From positions 62,001 through 126,000 of the forward strand of contig JAIXTE010000129.1 in the NCBI GenBank assembly GCA_027484315.1: a DNA stretch of 64,000 nt. The letters are read 5' to 3'. The position numbers and the translations under genes were made by a program. The notes below the pieces were generated by a model. That model worked only from the letters and a program-made list of their open reading frames with translations. It was not told the origin of the DNA and ran no database searches. Origin of the DNA: Burkholderiales bacterium. GTDB lineage: Bacteria > Pseudomonadota > Gammaproteobacteria > Burkholderiales > Burkholderiaceae_B. Below are positions 1 through 9,164 of the stretch, one piece after another. Positions within the stretch are counted from its first letter, which is position 1. Each line of letters opens with the position of its first letter.

Positions 1-584
1 CGCACTACCAGGGTGTAAAACGCCTTCTAGACGACGCCGGTGTGCGTTACATTGAAAACCCGCGTCTTGTGCGCGGTCTCGATTATTACAACCTCACCGT
101 GTTCGAATGGATCACAGATGCCTTGGGGACCCAAGGCACAATCTGCGGTGGCGGGCGATATGACGGGCTGATTGAAGTGCTGGGTGGCAAACCCACACCG
201 GCGATCGGTTTTGCGATTGGCTTGGAACGTTTGCTGGAGTTGTACCTCGAAGTGAATCAGCCTGATGACACGGCCGATCTCGACGTGTACGTGGTACATC
301 AAGGCGAGGGCACTTCCCGCAGGGCATTCACGTTGGCTGAAGAGTTGCGTGATGCTGGTTTTGCCGTGGTGTTGCACGCAGGTGGTGGTGGTTTTAAAGG
401 CCAGATGAAGCGGGCAGATGCCAGCGGAGCCGCGGTGGCGGTGATTCTCGGCGAAAACGAGTTGAATGCAGGCACTGCCGCAGTGAAAGTGCTGCGCGGT
501 GAAAGCAAGCAGGAAGAATTCAAACAAGAAGGGTTGGCTGAAGCGATTTTCGGCCTGCTATATCGAGAAGGAGATGAGTCTTGA
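1..584 (+). CDS. hisS: Histidyl-tRNA synthetase, C-terminal part (5' end outside window)
   Basis: The enzyme charges tRNA-His with histidine in the cytoplasm. The frame is open from the window edge, so only about 193 C-terminal residues are visible. These include the [13 protein letters not shown] segment, the GGRYDGL motif of the histidine-binding site, and the class II motif 3 GFAIGLERL with its conserved arginine. An anticodon-binding alpha/beta domain follows to the stop. The end overlaps the start of the next gene by four bases, implying translational coupling with yfgM, the usual arrangement in Beta- and Gammaproteobacteria. Identity is secure. The partial state is only a window effect. 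Confidence 0.97.
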   Translation, partial: HYQGVKRLLDDAGVRYIENPRLVRGLDYYNLTVFEWITDALGTQGTICGGGRYDGLIEVLGGKPTPAIGFAIGLERLLELYLEVNQPDDTADLDVYVVHQGEGTSRRAFTLAEELRDAGFAVVLHAGGGGFKGQMKRADASGAAVAVILGENELNAGTAAVKVLRGESKQEEFKQEGLAEAIFGLLYREGDES

Positions 585-1219
585 GTCGTTACAGCCTTGA
601 AGAGCAAGAACAACTGGCCAGTTTGAAAGCATTCTGGTCCAAGTACGGCAATTTCATTTTGACGGTGTTGATTCTTGTGTTTGGTGCTTTTGCGTTGAAC
701 AACGGATGGAAGTGGTGGCAAGGACGTCAGGCGAATGAGTCTGTAGTGGTCTACGAGCGCCTGGACGCTGCGATCAAGCAAGGTGATCTTGAGTTGATGG
801 GACAAATCCAGAACACCTTGACGGAAAATCATGGTGGTTCGCCGTACGCCCAGCGGGGTGCTTTGCTGGTAGCCAAGGCCTACTTCGACAAAGGTCAACT
901 GAACGAGGCGAAATCAGCCCTGCAGTGGGCAGTGGATGAGGCCAAGCTTGACGAGTATTCAGCGACAGCGCGCCTGATGCTGTCCGCAGTTCTGATTGAG
1001 CAGTCTGAGTTTGATGCCGCCAAGGAAACCTTGAGCAAAGTACCAACGGGCTTTGAGGGCATGTTTCACGACCGTTTGGGTGACCTTGCCCTGGTGCAGA
1101 AAGACGTAGCTGCTGCGAGAAAGGAATATGAACTCGCTTTGAGCACCATTCAGGCCGACAGCCCATGGAAACAGGTCATCGAGCGAAAAATCAGTGCGTT
1201 GCCAAAAACCGGAGAGTAA
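581..1219 (+). CDS. yfgM: YfgM-like tetratricopeptide protein, Sec translocon accessory
   Basis: This is a 212-residue inner-membrane protein. A short cytoplasmic N-terminus is followed by one transmembrane segment (about residues 22-42, [17 protein letters not shown]) and a periplasmic region of tetratricopeptide-like helices. In E. coli, YfgM binds SecYEG and PpiD and helps periplasmic chaperone traffic; that role is taken from the family. The TTG start is chosen because AAGGAG lies at 568-573, seven bases upstream, and the next gene is bamB as in relatives. The TTG overlaps the hisS stop codon. Length and position match the family well. Confidence 0.9.
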   Translation: MSRYSLEEQEQLASLKAFWSKYGNFILTVLILVFGAFALNNGWKWWQGRQANESVVVYERLDAAIKQGDLELMGQIQNTLTENHGGSPYAQRGALLVAKAYFDKGQLNEAKSALQWAVDEAKLDEYSATARLMLSAVLIEQSEFDAAKETLSKVPTGFEGMFHDRLGDLALVQKDVAAARKEYELALSTIQADSPWKQVIERKISALPKTGE

Positions 1220-1223
1220 GTCC

Positions 1224-2390
1224 ATGAAGCAAGCCCTTAAATTCACTTCAGCCTTGGCAATTCTGTCCCTGTTGGGCGGCTGTTCCACCATCAGTTCGAC
1301 AATGAGTAGCCTGAATCCGTTCGGGGGCAATGCCGTAAAACCTGCTGCCCTGCAGCCATTCACTGCGCAACTGAAAGTGGCAAACACTTGGTCAGTCGAT
1401 GTGGGCGATTCGAAGTCAGGCAATTTTGCGCCTGTTGTTCTGGATTCCACGGTTTATGCTGCTTCCGAAGAAGGCCAGGTGATGGCGATTGACAAAGCCA
1501 CGGGCAAAGTCAAATGGAAAGTAAAGGCAGCCAAGCAGTTGAAGGCGGGTGTGGCAGTCACAGCCGACACCGTGGCCGTAGTGGACAACGCCAACAACCT
1601 GCTGGCTTTCGACCTGGACGGCAAGCAGAAGTGGCAAGCCGCTTTGGGGTCTGATGTCAGCAGCGTGCCAGTGGGCGCATCGGGTACAATTTTCGTACGC
1701 ACCATTGATTTTTCAGTGCTTGCCTACGCCGCGGGCAATGGTGGGCAGCGCTGGAAATATTCTCGCCAGTTGCCCCCGCTGACTTTGCGAGTCAACACGC
1801 CGGTGGATGTCAACAACGCACGTGTGTATGCGGGCTTCCCCGGTGGTCGACTCGTCGCACTTGACCTGAATAACGGTGCGGTGGTGTGGGAAGGCAACCT
1901 GGCTTCTCCAACCGGAACCACAGAAATTGAACGGATCGCCGATGTCACGGGTACTCCTGTGTACAACTTCCGTGAAGTGTGCGCTGCATCCTTTCAGGGA
2001 AAAGTCGGTTGTCTGGATGCTGTCACGGCACGCCCCATCTGGAGTGCAGACTTTTCCGCACCAAGCGGTTCCTCTGTGGATGACCGTTACCTGATTGCCC
2101 CCAACGAGCTGGGCGATCTGTTTGCCTTTTCCCGCAGTGGTGGCAAGCAAGTGTGGCGTGTTGAAACATTCCAGCGCCGTCAACCCACATCGCCTACTGT
2201 GATTGGTCGGGCTGTAGCCGTAGGTGATTACGAAGGTTATGTTCATTTCATTGACCGGGATACAGGCAAAACCATTGCACGCACGAAAGTGGGTTCAACC
2301 TCTTTAACTAGTCAGGCCGTGCCTGTCGAAAGCGATGCCTTGCTTGTGCAATCGCGCGGCGGCAACGTGGCCCTGATTTCTGTCAAGTAA
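1224..2390 (+). CDS. bamB: Outer membrane assembly lipoprotein BamB
   Basis: The product is a 388-residue lipoprotein of the BAM complex, which inserts beta-barrel proteins into the outer membrane. The N-terminus is a lipoprotein signal with lipobox LLGGC and lipidated Cys20. The rest shows the repeating W/G pattern of PQQ-like beta-propeller blades (DKATGKVKWK, DLNNGAVVWEG, DRDTGKTIAR). The ATG at 1224 is preferred over an upstream in-frame codon because it begins the signal peptide and is preceded by GGAGAG. It sits between yfgM and der, the conserved order. Confidence 0.95.
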   Translation: MKQALKFTSALAILSLLGGCSTISSTMSSLNPFGGNAVKPAALQPFTAQLKVANTWSVDVGDSKSGNFAPVVLDSTVYAASEEGQVMAIDKATGKVKWKVKAAKQLKAGVAVTADTVAVVDNANNLLAFDLDGKQKWQAALGSDVSSVPVGASGTIFVRTIDFSVLAYAAGNGGQRWKYSRQLPPLTLRVNTPVDVNNARVYAGFPGGRLVALDLNNGAVVWEGNLASPTGTTEIERIADVTGTPVYNFREVCAASFQGKVGCLDAVTARPIWSADFSAPSGSSVDDRYLIAPNELGDLFAFSRSGGKQVWRVETFQRRQPTSPTVIGRAVAVGDYEGYVHFIDRDTGKTIARTKVGSTSLTSQAVPVESDALLVQSRGGNVALISVK

Positions 2391-2402
2391 AGTAGTCAAA
2401 TC

Positions 2403-3728
2403 ATGAAACCTGTTATTGCCCTGGTTGGGCGCCCAAACGTCGGCAAGTCCACATTGTTCAATCGCTTGACCCGGACAAGAGACGCCTTGGTGGCCAACCA
2501 GCCGGGTTTGACCCGCGACCGCCATTATGGTTTGGGTCGAATGGGCCCCCGTGAATACCTGGTGGTTGACACAGGTGGTCTCGAGCCTGTGGCCAAGGAA
2601 GGCATTTACGCCGAAATGGCTAAACAAAGCCGGCAGGCCATTCTTGAATCAGACCTCGTTCTGTTTATCGTGGATGGCCGCCAGGGTGTTACGCCACACG
2701 ACCATGTGATTGCTGCCGAGCTGCGCAAGGCCAAGCGGGATGTCATTCTGGTTGTGAACAAGACCGAGGGATACACCCACTCCATGGCTGCGGCCGACTT
2801 TTTTGAGTTGGGTCTGGGCGAGCCGGAAACGATTTCCGCCAGCCATGGCGACGGCGTGCGCCAATTGATGGACATGGCCTGCGAAAAGCTGCCGGTGCTG
2901 CCCGAAGACGAAGAGGGTGGTCGCCGCATCAAGGTGGCCATTGCAGGCCGCCCCAATGTGGGCAAGTCCACCATGGTGAATACTCTGCTGGGTGAAGAGC
3001 GCGTGATTGCATTCGACATGCCTGGTACCACGCGTGACAGCATTTATATCGATTTCGAGCGCAATGACAGGCCCTACACTTTGATCGACACGGCTGGCTT
3101 GCGCAAGCGTGGCAAGGTGTTTGAATCGGTCGAAAAGTTTTCTGTGATCAAGACCCTGCAGGCCATCGAAGACGCCAATGTGGTGGTCTTGATGCTGGAT
3201 GCTCAACAGGACATTTCTGATCAGGACGCTTCGATTGCCGGATTTATCGTGGAAGCGGGTCGTTCACTGGTCTTGGCTGTCAACAAGTGGGACAGCCTGG
3301 ATGACTACCGAAAGGAGCGTATCAAAGCGGAAGTAGGGCGTAAGCTGACTTTCCTGAACTACGCCAAGTTCCATTACGTGTCGGCTACCAAGCCATTTGG
3401 TATTGCCGCCATGATGAAATCAGTGGATGAGGCGCACGCTGCAGCCTTTGCAAAACTGTCCACCCCAAAGCTGACGCGTTTGATACAGGAATGCGTCGAG
3501 CACCAACAGCCGCCACGCAAGGGTATTTTCCGCCCAAAGCTGCGTTATGCCCACCAGGGTGGACAAAACCCGCCCATCGTGATCGTGCACGGTACAGCAT
3601 TGGATGCTATTCCGGACAATTACAAGCGTTACCTGGAAACCCGTATTCGCGAGCGTTTCAAGCTGGATGGCACGCCACTTCGGGTTGAATTCCGAAGCAA
3701 CGTGAATCCGTTTGACAAGAAAGACTAA
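2403..3728 (+). CDS. der: Ribosome-assembly GTPase Der (EngA)
   Basis: Der is an essential GTPase with two tandem G domains that acts in maturation of the 50S subunit. The 441-residue product has the G1 motif GRPNVGKST twice, near residues 9 and 182. It also has DTGG and DTAG G3 motifs, NKTE and NKWD G4 motifs, and a KH-like C-terminal domain. Length is normal. It follows bamB by 12 bases, so the two are probably cotranscribed. In most related genomes hfq and hflX come next; here the following gene is a convergent DUF962 gene. Confidence 0.97.
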   Translation: MKPVIALVGRPNVGKSTLFNRLTRTRDALVANQPGLTRDRHYGLGRMGPREYLVVDTGGLEPVAKEGIYAEMAKQSRQAILESDLVLFIVDGRQGVTPHDHVIAAELRKAKRDVILVVNKTEGYTHSMAAADFFELGLGEPETISASHGDGVRQLMDMACEKLPVLPEDEEGGRRIKVAIAGRPNVGKSTMVNTLLGEERVIAFDMPGTTRDSIYIDFERNDRPYTLIDTAGLRKRGKVFESVEKFSVIKTLQAIEDANVVVLMLDAQQDISDQDASIAGFIVEAGRSLVLAVNKWDSLDDYRKERIKAEVGRKLTFLNYAKFHYVSATKPFGIAAMMKSVDEAHAAAFAKLSTPKLTRLIQECVEHQQPPRKGIFRPKLRYAHQGGQNPPIVIVHGTALDAIPDNYKRYLETRIRERFKLDGTPLRVEFRSNVNPFDKKD

Positions 3729-3736
3729 GACGACAA

Positions 3737-4051
3737 TCAGAACGGAATTTTGCGGGTCCAGATGTCCTTGTACATCACCCAGTCACCCATGAAGCTGTAA
3801 AGCGGATACTTGAAGGTGGCTGGGCGGTTCTTCTCAAAAAAGAAGTGGCCCACCCAGGCAAAAGCATACCCCACCAACAAGCCGTACAGGAACCAGATCG
3901 GTTGACCCGTGGTGACCAGTTTGAACAGGCAGATCAGGGCGATCGTTGAGCCCACGAAATGCAGTCTGCGGCAGATCAGGTTGTTGTGTTCCGCCAGGTA
4001 AAAAGGGTAAAAATCGGCGAAAGTTTGAAATCTGTTTCCTGTTTTTGGCAT
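3737..4051 (-). CDS. DUF962 / Mpo1-like small membrane protein
   Basis: This is a 104-residue membrane protein with hydrophobic segments around residues 32-75. It carries the family's N-terminal FYLAEHNNLICRRLHF pattern, with two histidines, and a later GHFFFEKNRPATF segment. Yeast Mpo1 of this family is an iron-dependent dioxygenase of fatty-acid alpha-oxidation; the bacterial role is not established. The ATG at 4051 has GGAGA seven bases upstream and is preferred to an in-frame TTG six bases earlier. It is convergent with der, with only eight bases between the stops. Confidence 0.85.
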   Translation of the reverse strand: MPKTGNRFQTFADFYPFYLAEHNNLICRRLHFVGSTIALICLFKLVTTGQPIWFLYGLLVGYAFAWVGHFFFEKNRPATFKYPLYSFMGDWVMYKDIWTRKIPF

Positions 4052-4203
4052 GCCCAAGTCTCCGTTTGTTTGTTTTTTGTGACTTCAGTTTACATCCCTT
4101 GCCGCGTCAGGCCTGCATTTCCCGTACATTTTTGATTTGAAAGCTGTGTCAGTTCGGGTAGGATGAAGAAAAACACCACAAGAATAATTTTAGGAGGTTT
4201 GTG

Positions 4204-4677
4204 ATGCAAGTCAAAGAAGTCCTGCGAGTCAAAGGCAATACCCTTTTCACGGTTACTCCCGAAACACATCTGTCTGATTGCGTGGTTACGATGGCCGATC
4301 ACGACGTGGGTTCTCTTGTCGTGATGGACAAAGGCGAGTTGGTTGGCATCGTGACTTTCCGGGAGGTCATTCGAGTGTTGGCCAAGCGCCAGAAAGAGCA
4401 CAGAACAGGACCGACACCGCCGGTTGCAGAAATTGTCGTGCAGGAAGTGATGAATCCTTCCCCCACCGTGGCAACACTAGACATGGAAGTAGACAATCTG
4501 CGCAAGTTGATGCTGGAAAACCACCAGCGTTACCTGCCTGTCATGGATGGCAACACCCTGTGTGGCGTGATTTCTTTCCATGACGTGGCCAAGGCGGTGC
4601 TGGAGGAGCAGGGTTTCGAGAACAAGATGCTCAAAGGCTATATCCGTGACTGGCCCATGGAAGAAAGCAGTAACTAA
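4204..4677 (+). CDS. Protein of two CBS domains
   Basis: The 157-residue protein is essentially a CBS pair (about residues 5-62 and 80-140), with the usual GSLVVMDKGELVGIVTFREV and RYLPVMDGNTLCGVISFHDV blocks. CBS pairs commonly bind adenine nucleotides and regulate a partner; no catalytic domain is attached. The ATG at 4204 lies six bases after a perfect AGGAGG (4192-4197), which favours it over the adjoining GTG at 4201. The partner cannot be told from the neighbours. Confidence 0.9.
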   Translation: MQVKEVLRVKGNTLFTVTPETHLSDCVVTMADHDVGSLVVMDKGELVGIVTFREVIRVLAKRQKEHRTGPTPPVAEIVVQEVMNPSPTVATLDMEVDNLRKLMLENHQRYLPVMDGNTLCGVISFHDVAKAVLEEQGFENKMLKGYIRDWPMEESSN

Positions 4678-4724
4678 ATCACAATCCAATCAGTCTTTAT
4701 TCAAGCAGTACAGGTGGTAGCACA

Positions 4725-5753
4725 GTGAGAAAGCGAGTTGCAATTATTGGTGCGGGCATGTCGGGTTTGGCCTGCGCGCGCGAATTGGTTCAACATGGCC
4801 ATGAGGTGATTCTTTTTGAGAAGAGCCGTGGCCCTGGCGGACGCATGCCCACGCGCTGGCTGAATCGGGAGATTGACCCACCTCTTGGTTTTGATCATGG
4901 CACCCAGTATTTTCAGGCATCCTCGCCAGCGTTTGTTCGTCTGGTTCAGGCCGCACAGGAAGCAGGTGCAGTGGCCCCTTGGACGGGCCATGTGGTCGAT
5001 TTGGCTTATGGTGTTTCTTCACCGCATACCAGTAACACCACGCGTTGGGTGGGTACGCCTGGCATGGCCAGCTTTGGCCGGTTTATGGCGCAAGGGCTTG
5101 ACCTGCGCCTTCAGTGCCGGGTCGCGGGGGTGGTTCGGCAAAATCAATGTTATCAACTGACAATGCACCTGGCAGACGGCACTGTGCGGGTCGAATCCGG
5201 CTTTGACGCGGTGGTGTGTGCTGTACCGGCCGAACAGGTTGTGCCTTTGTTTGCAGACATCAATCCACCCCTTGCGGAACTGGCCGCGGGTGTGAAATCC
5301 AATGTGACCTGGTCGGTGATGTTGACTCCGCGTGAAGCGATCAAGGTGGAATTTGACGGTGCATTCGTGGTGGACAGTCCGCTGGGCTGGATTTGCCGGG
5401 ACTCCTCCAAACCTGGTCGCGCAATCGGCGACCGCTGGATGTTGCAGGCCACTGCAGATTGGTCCCGTTTGCACCAGGATTACACCGCCGAGGAAGCAGG
5501 CAAAATGCTTCTGGATGTATTTTGTAATGTCACCGGGCAACTGGTTGAAGAACCGCTGTCCGTGACCGCGCACCGCTGGCTGTATTCTCTGCCTGCCAAT
5601 CCTGTGGGTCTGCCTTGTTATTTTGATGAGGCCAATGTGCTGGGTGCCTGCGGCGATTGGCTCACCGGCGCACGGGTAGAGGATGCATTTTTGAGTGGTC
5701 ATACCTTGGGCAATCAGCTGTTGAATGCGCTCGAAGGCACATTCATTCAGTAG
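4725..5753 (+). CDS. NAD(P)/FAD-dependent oxidoreductase, renalase-like
   Basis: A 342-residue flavoprotein begins at a GTG. The N-terminal Rossmann motif GAGMSG (residues 9-14) is followed by the FEKSRGPGGRMPTR segment, typical of the amine-oxidase/renalase fold that binds FAD. A FAD-contacting segment near the C-terminus reads GACGDWL...VEDAFLSG. No signal peptide is present, so it should be cytoplasmic. The substrate is unknown. It is followed by aroC after an 82-base gap holding a short inverted repeat, so a shared transcript is not assured. Confidence 0.85.
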   Translation: MRKRVAIIGAGMSGLACARELVQHGHEVILFEKSRGPGGRMPTRWLNREIDPPLGFDHGTQYFQASSPAFVRLVQAAQEAGAVAPWTGHVVDLAYGVSSPHTSNTTRWVGTPGMASFGRFMAQGLDLRLQCRVAGVVRQNQCYQLTMHLADGTVRVESGFDAVVCAVPAEQVVPLFADINPPLAELAAGVKSNVTWSVMLTPREAIKVEFDGAFVVDSPLGWICRDSSKPGRAIGDRWMLQATADWSRLHQDYTAEEAGKMLLDVFCNVTGQLVEEPLSVTAHRWLYSLPANPVGLPCYFDEANVLGACGDWLTGARVEDAFLSGHTLGNQLLNALEGTFIQ

Positions 5754-5772
5754 CAATTGCTTGGGCACCACG

Positions 5773-5793
5773 CCAGCGCTGCTCAGGCGCTGG
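5773..5793 (+). other. Inverted repeat upstream of aroC
   Basis: CCAGCGC and GCGCTGG form a perfect 7-bp stem with a seven-base loop. There is no T run, so it is a weak terminator candidate. A TAAAAT hexamer at 5802-5807 follows and could be part of an aroC promoter. Function is inferred only from position. Confidence 0.3.
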
Positions 5794-5835
5794 ATATTCC
5801 GATAAAATAACGTTTTGCACAACGAGTGAACACGC

Positions 5836-6942
5836 ATGTCCGGAAGCAGCCTGGGTCGCCTTTTCGTAGTCAGTAATTTTGGTGAAAGCCATGGCCCGGC
5901 CATTGGCTGCGTGGTCGATGGCTGCCCCCCCGGCCTGCCGCTGACCGCCGCCGATTTGCAGGCTGACCTGGACCGCCGCAATCCTTGTACTTCACGCCTT
6001 GTCACGCAGCGCCAGGAAGCCGATGAGGTTGAAATTCTTTCCGGCGTGTTTGAAGGCATCACCACAGGCGCGCCCATTGGTTTGCTGATTCGCAACCAGG
6101 ACCAGCGCAGCAAGGACTACGGCAACATCATGGACACCTTTCGTCCTGGGCATGCCGATTACACCTACTGGCACAAATACGGCATTCGCGATTATCGCGG
6201 AGGCGGCCGATCATCTGCCCGCATGACAGCGCCCATGGTGGCTGCCGGCGCAATTGCCAAGAAATGGCTGGCCAGCAAGCTGGGCATCCAGATTCGTGGC
6301 TGCATGACACAAATTGGTGCGGTGGATATTCCTTTTGCGGCTTGGGAGGATGTGCCCACCAATCCGTTTTTTGCACCCAACAATGGCAGCGTGGCCGAAC
6401 TTGAAGCCTATATGGACGCCCTGAGAAAGTCGGGCGATTCCTGTGGTGCCGGTTTGCGTGTTCAGGCCACCGGTGTACCGGTCGGTTTGGGTTCTCCACT
6501 GTATGACAAGCTGGATGCCGACATTGCCCACGCCATGATGAGTATCAACGCAGTGAAAGGCGTTGAAATTGGTGCAGGTTTTGCCTGTATAGCCCAGAAG
6601 GGTTCCGAGCACGGTGATGAAATGACTCCTGATGGCTTTGGCTCCAACCACGCTGGTGGTATTTTGGGCGGTATCTCAACCGGTCAAGACATTGAAGTGC
6701 GCATAGCGATCAAGCCGACCTCCAGCATTCGCCTGCCCAGAAAATCCATCGACAAGGCGGGAAATCCGATTGAAGTGGAAACCTATGGCCGCCACGATCC
6801 CTGCGTGGGCATTCGGGCCACACCGATTGCCGAAGCCATGCTGGCGCTGGTCATTATGGATCACATGTTGGTACACCGCGCCCAATGTGGTGACGTGGCC
6901 GTGGACACGCCTCAAATTCCGGCTGGTTTTTCCAATTACTAA
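5836..6942 (+). CDS. aroC: Chorismate synthase
   Basis: It converts 5-enolpyruvylshikimate-3-phosphate to chorismate, the last step of the shikimate pathway, using reduced FMN. The 368-residue protein has the family signatures [14 protein letters not shown] near the N-terminus, [22 protein letters not shown] and a C-terminal R(H)DPCVG. Length is normal. Chorismate feeds the trpF, trpB and trpA steps encoded further along the same strand. The start is at ATG 5836. Confidence 0.97.
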   Translation: MSGSSLGRLFVVSNFGESHGPAIGCVVDGCPPGLPLTAADLQADLDRRNPCTSRLVTQRQEADEVEILSGVFEGITTGAPIGLLIRNQDQRSKDYGNIMDTFRPGHADYTYWHKYGIRDYRGGGRSSARMTAPMVAAGAIAKKWLASKLGIQIRGCMTQIGAVDIPFAAWEDVPTNPFFAPNNGSVAELEAYMDALRKSGDSCGAGLRVQATGVPVGLGSPLYDKLDADIAHAMMSINAVKGVEIGAGFACIAQKGSEHGDEMTPDGFGSNHAGGILGGISTGQDIEVRIAIKPTSSIRLPRKSIDKAGNPIEVETYGRHDPCVGIRATPIAEAMLALVIMDHMLVHRAQCGDVAVDTPQIPAGFSNY

Positions 6943-6969
6943 GCCATTCACACCAAGGCGGGCGGTCAT

Positions 6970-8148
6970 TTGCAACTGGGTTGGCTAGCGCTTTTTTACG
7001 CCGCGTATTTCGCATTCGTTGGCTTGTATTCGCCTTTCTTGGGCCCTTACCTCAAATCAATCGGTCATAGCCTGGATGTGATTGCCTTGGCCTTGGGCAT
7101 GATGCAGTTGATGCGGATTGTCGGCCCATTTGCGTGGGGATGGCTTGCTGATCACACCGGCAACCGGGTGCGCTGGATACGTGTGGGCATTTTCTCCGGC
7201 TTTGTATTTGCGGCGCTGGCTTTCTGGAACCAGCAAACGCCATCGCACCTTTTGTTCCTGGTGCTGATGTTGAACCTGAGTATTTCCGGCCTGGTGCCGA
7301 TGTCCGATTCCTACGCCATGGAGCGTTGTGCCGGTTGCACCGGCCAATATGGGCAGGTGCGCCTGTATGGCTCCCTCGGCTTTGTATTGGCGGTGCTTGT
7401 GTTTGGCGCAGTGGCAGATCGGTTCGGTTTCTCTTCTTACCCGATGTGGTCGTGCGCCATGTTGTTGCTCGGGTTCGTTGCGGCCTTGAAGTTTTCTCCC
7501 GATGCGCCCCGTTCTGCCACAGTGGCAAGTGCGGCCAGGGCAGGCAGTGGTTTCAAGCGCCTGTTGTTGCCCGGCCCGATGCCCTTGTTCTGGCTGGCTG
7601 CCTTTTTCATGATTTTCTCCCACGGCGTGTTTTACGCGTTTTTCTCCCTTTATTTGCTGGAATTTGATTATTCCGAACTCAGCATCGGCGGGTTGTGGGC
7701 CTTCGGCGTGATGTGTGAAGTGGTGTTTTTCGCATTTCAATCCCGTTTTTTCAATCGCCTGTCTCTGAATGCTTGGCTGTGTATCAGTTTTGGCACTTGT
7801 GCAATTCGATTCGCCTTAACCGCTGCATTTCCTCAACTGGGTGGGGTCATGGTGTTTGCGCAGGGTTTGCATGCTTTGACTTTTGCTGCCCACCACACCG
7901 CCACCATTTCCTGGCTAAGGGAAAATTTGCCTGCAAACCTGGTGGTTCGTGGGCAGGCCATGTACGCCACCATTGCATACGGGCTCGGTGGTTCTGCCGG
8001 AACCTTTCTGGGCAGGTTTGCATGGGAATGGAGTGGACCTGCGAGCGCTTTCGCGATGGCCTCGCTGAGTGGTGTGATAGCACTGGTTTTAGGCTGGCGC
8101 TTTACAATTGTCAGCAAACAGCCTTGCAGCGCGCTTCTGTCGCGATAA
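6970..8148 (+). CDS. MFS transporter, phenylpropionate/HcaT-like
   Basis: This 392-residue protein has about twelve transmembrane segments. An N-terminal FVGLYSPFLGPYLKSIG block and the loop GWLADHTGNRVRW, with the MFS G-x-L-a-D pattern, are visible. The pattern resembles the HcaT / nucleoside-symporter branch of the superfamily. A TTG start is required because no ATG precedes the first helix; an AGGCGGG stretch lies just upstream. The gene is 27 bases after aroC and probably cotranscribed. The substrate cannot be predicted. Confidence 0.8.
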   Translation: MQLGWLALFYAAYFAFVGLYSPFLGPYLKSIGHSLDVIALALGMMQLMRIVGPFAWGWLADHTGNRVRWIRVGIFSGFVFAALAFWNQQTPSHLLFLVLMLNLSISGLVPMSDSYAMERCAGCTGQYGQVRLYGSLGFVLAVLVFGAVADRFGFSSYPMWSCAMLLLGFVAALKFSPDAPRSATVASAARAGSGFKRLLLPGPMPLFWLAAFFMIFSHGVFYAFFSLYLLEFDYSELSIGGLWAFGVMCEVVFFAFQSRFFNRLSLNAWLCISFGTCAIRFALTAAFPQLGGVMVFAQGLHALTFAAHHTATISWLRENLPANLVVRGQAMYATIAYGLGGSAGTFLGRFAWEWSGPASAFAMASLSGVIALVLGWRFTIVSKQPCSALLSR

Positions 8149-8229
8149 ACTATTGTTGGGTGTCAACTTCTCCCGACAGGCACCCGTTTTTACTCTATTC
8201 GCTTTACTCACAATTACAGGTGAAGAAAC

Positions 8230-9063
8230 ATGTTGTTTTCCGCTTTGAAGCGACGCGCTACCCTGACGTTGACGGTGTTGTGTTCAACCACTGTGCTGGC
8301 TGCGTGTTTAACCACTCAAACCACATCTGGTGGCGCTGTGGGTGTAGACCGTTCCCAATTTGTCCTGGTGTCGTCTGCTGAAGTGGATGCTGCTGCGGCC
8401 AAGGGTTATTCGGATGTGATTGCCAAGGCCCAGAAAGAGGGCAAGTTGAACCGGGACGCCAAGCAAGTGGCGAGGGTGCGGGCAATTGCCAACCGACTGA
8501 TTCCACAAACCGCGGCGTTCAGGCAGGATGCCCCGAGCTGGAAGTGGGAAGTGAACGTGATTGAGTCTGATCAGATCAATGCCTGGTGCATGGCGGGTGG
8601 CAAAATTGCCTTTTACTCTGCTTTGATTGAAAAGCTTGCGCTGACCGACGACGAAATTGCTGCAATCATGGGCCATGAAATTGCCCACGCGCTGCGTGAA
8701 CACAGCAGAGAACGCATTTCCCAGCAGTTGGCTACTTCATTAGGCCTTGACCTGATTTCAGTCGGTTTGGGATTGTCTCGCGGCGCATCTGACCTGGCTG
8801 GTATGGCCGCCAACGTGGCCATCTCCTTGCCTTATGGTCGTTCCCACGAGGTGGAATCGGATCGGATTGGCGTTGAACTGGCTGCACGCGCAGGGTATGA
8901 CCCGCGCGCAGCCATCAGCGTTTGGCAAAAAATGAGCAAAGCTGGTGGTGGTTCACCACCCGAGCTACTTTCAACACATCCCTCGCCAGAAAACCGCATG
9001 CGCGACCTTGCTGATTATTCAGCCCGTGTACAGCCCTTGTACGAGCAGGCCCGCAAGCGCTGA
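8230..9063 (+). CDS. M48-family metalloprotease, lipoprotein
   Basis: A 277-residue periplasm-facing lipoprotein carries a zinc protease domain. The signal ends in a VLAAC lipobox. The active site HEIAH occupies residues 149-153, and the third zinc ligand is likely Glu209 in HEVESDRIG. This matches the LoiP/YcaL/BepA-like group that handles misfolded outer-membrane proteins, but it lacks the TPR domain of BepA. The specific target is unknown. The start is the ATG at 8230. Confidence 0.88.
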   Translation: MLFSALKRRATLTLTVLCSTTVLAACLTTQTTSGGAVGVDRSQFVLVSSAEVDAAAAKGYSDVIAKAQKEGKLNRDAKQVARVRAIANRLIPQTAAFRQDAPSWKWEVNVIESDQINAWCMAGGKIAFYSALIEKLALTDDEIAAIMGHEIAHALREHSRERISQQLATSLGLDLISVGLGLSRGASDLAGMAANVAISLPYGRSHEVESDRIGVELAARAGYDPRAAISVWQKMSKAGGGSPPELLSTHPSPENRMRDLADYSARVQPLYEQARKR

Positions 9064-9074
9064 AAACCGATGAT

Positions 9075-9105
9075 TTGCAGTACAGCCTCGTCGGCTGTGC
9101 TGCAA
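9075..9105 (+). other. Hairpin between the protease gene and leuC
   Basis: Arms at 9075-9087 and 9093-9105 form a 13-bp stem (one G-T wobble) around a five-base loop. No T run follows, so it is not a typical intrinsic terminator. It may protect the 3' end of the protease mRNA or sit in the leuC leader. A CATAAT hexamer at 9124-9129 is a possible -10 element for leuC. Confidence 0.35.
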
Positions 9106-9164
9106 GCCTGAGGCTGGCTATGGCATAATCAGGGGCTGAACGAAGCTCAAGCAGGTCCTTGAAA

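Noticed and set aside
8156..8191. Possible terminator after the MFS gene (GGGTG...CACCC then GTTTTT)
   Set aside because: Only five base pairs are certain, and the stem is interrupted, so it was not listed as a feature.
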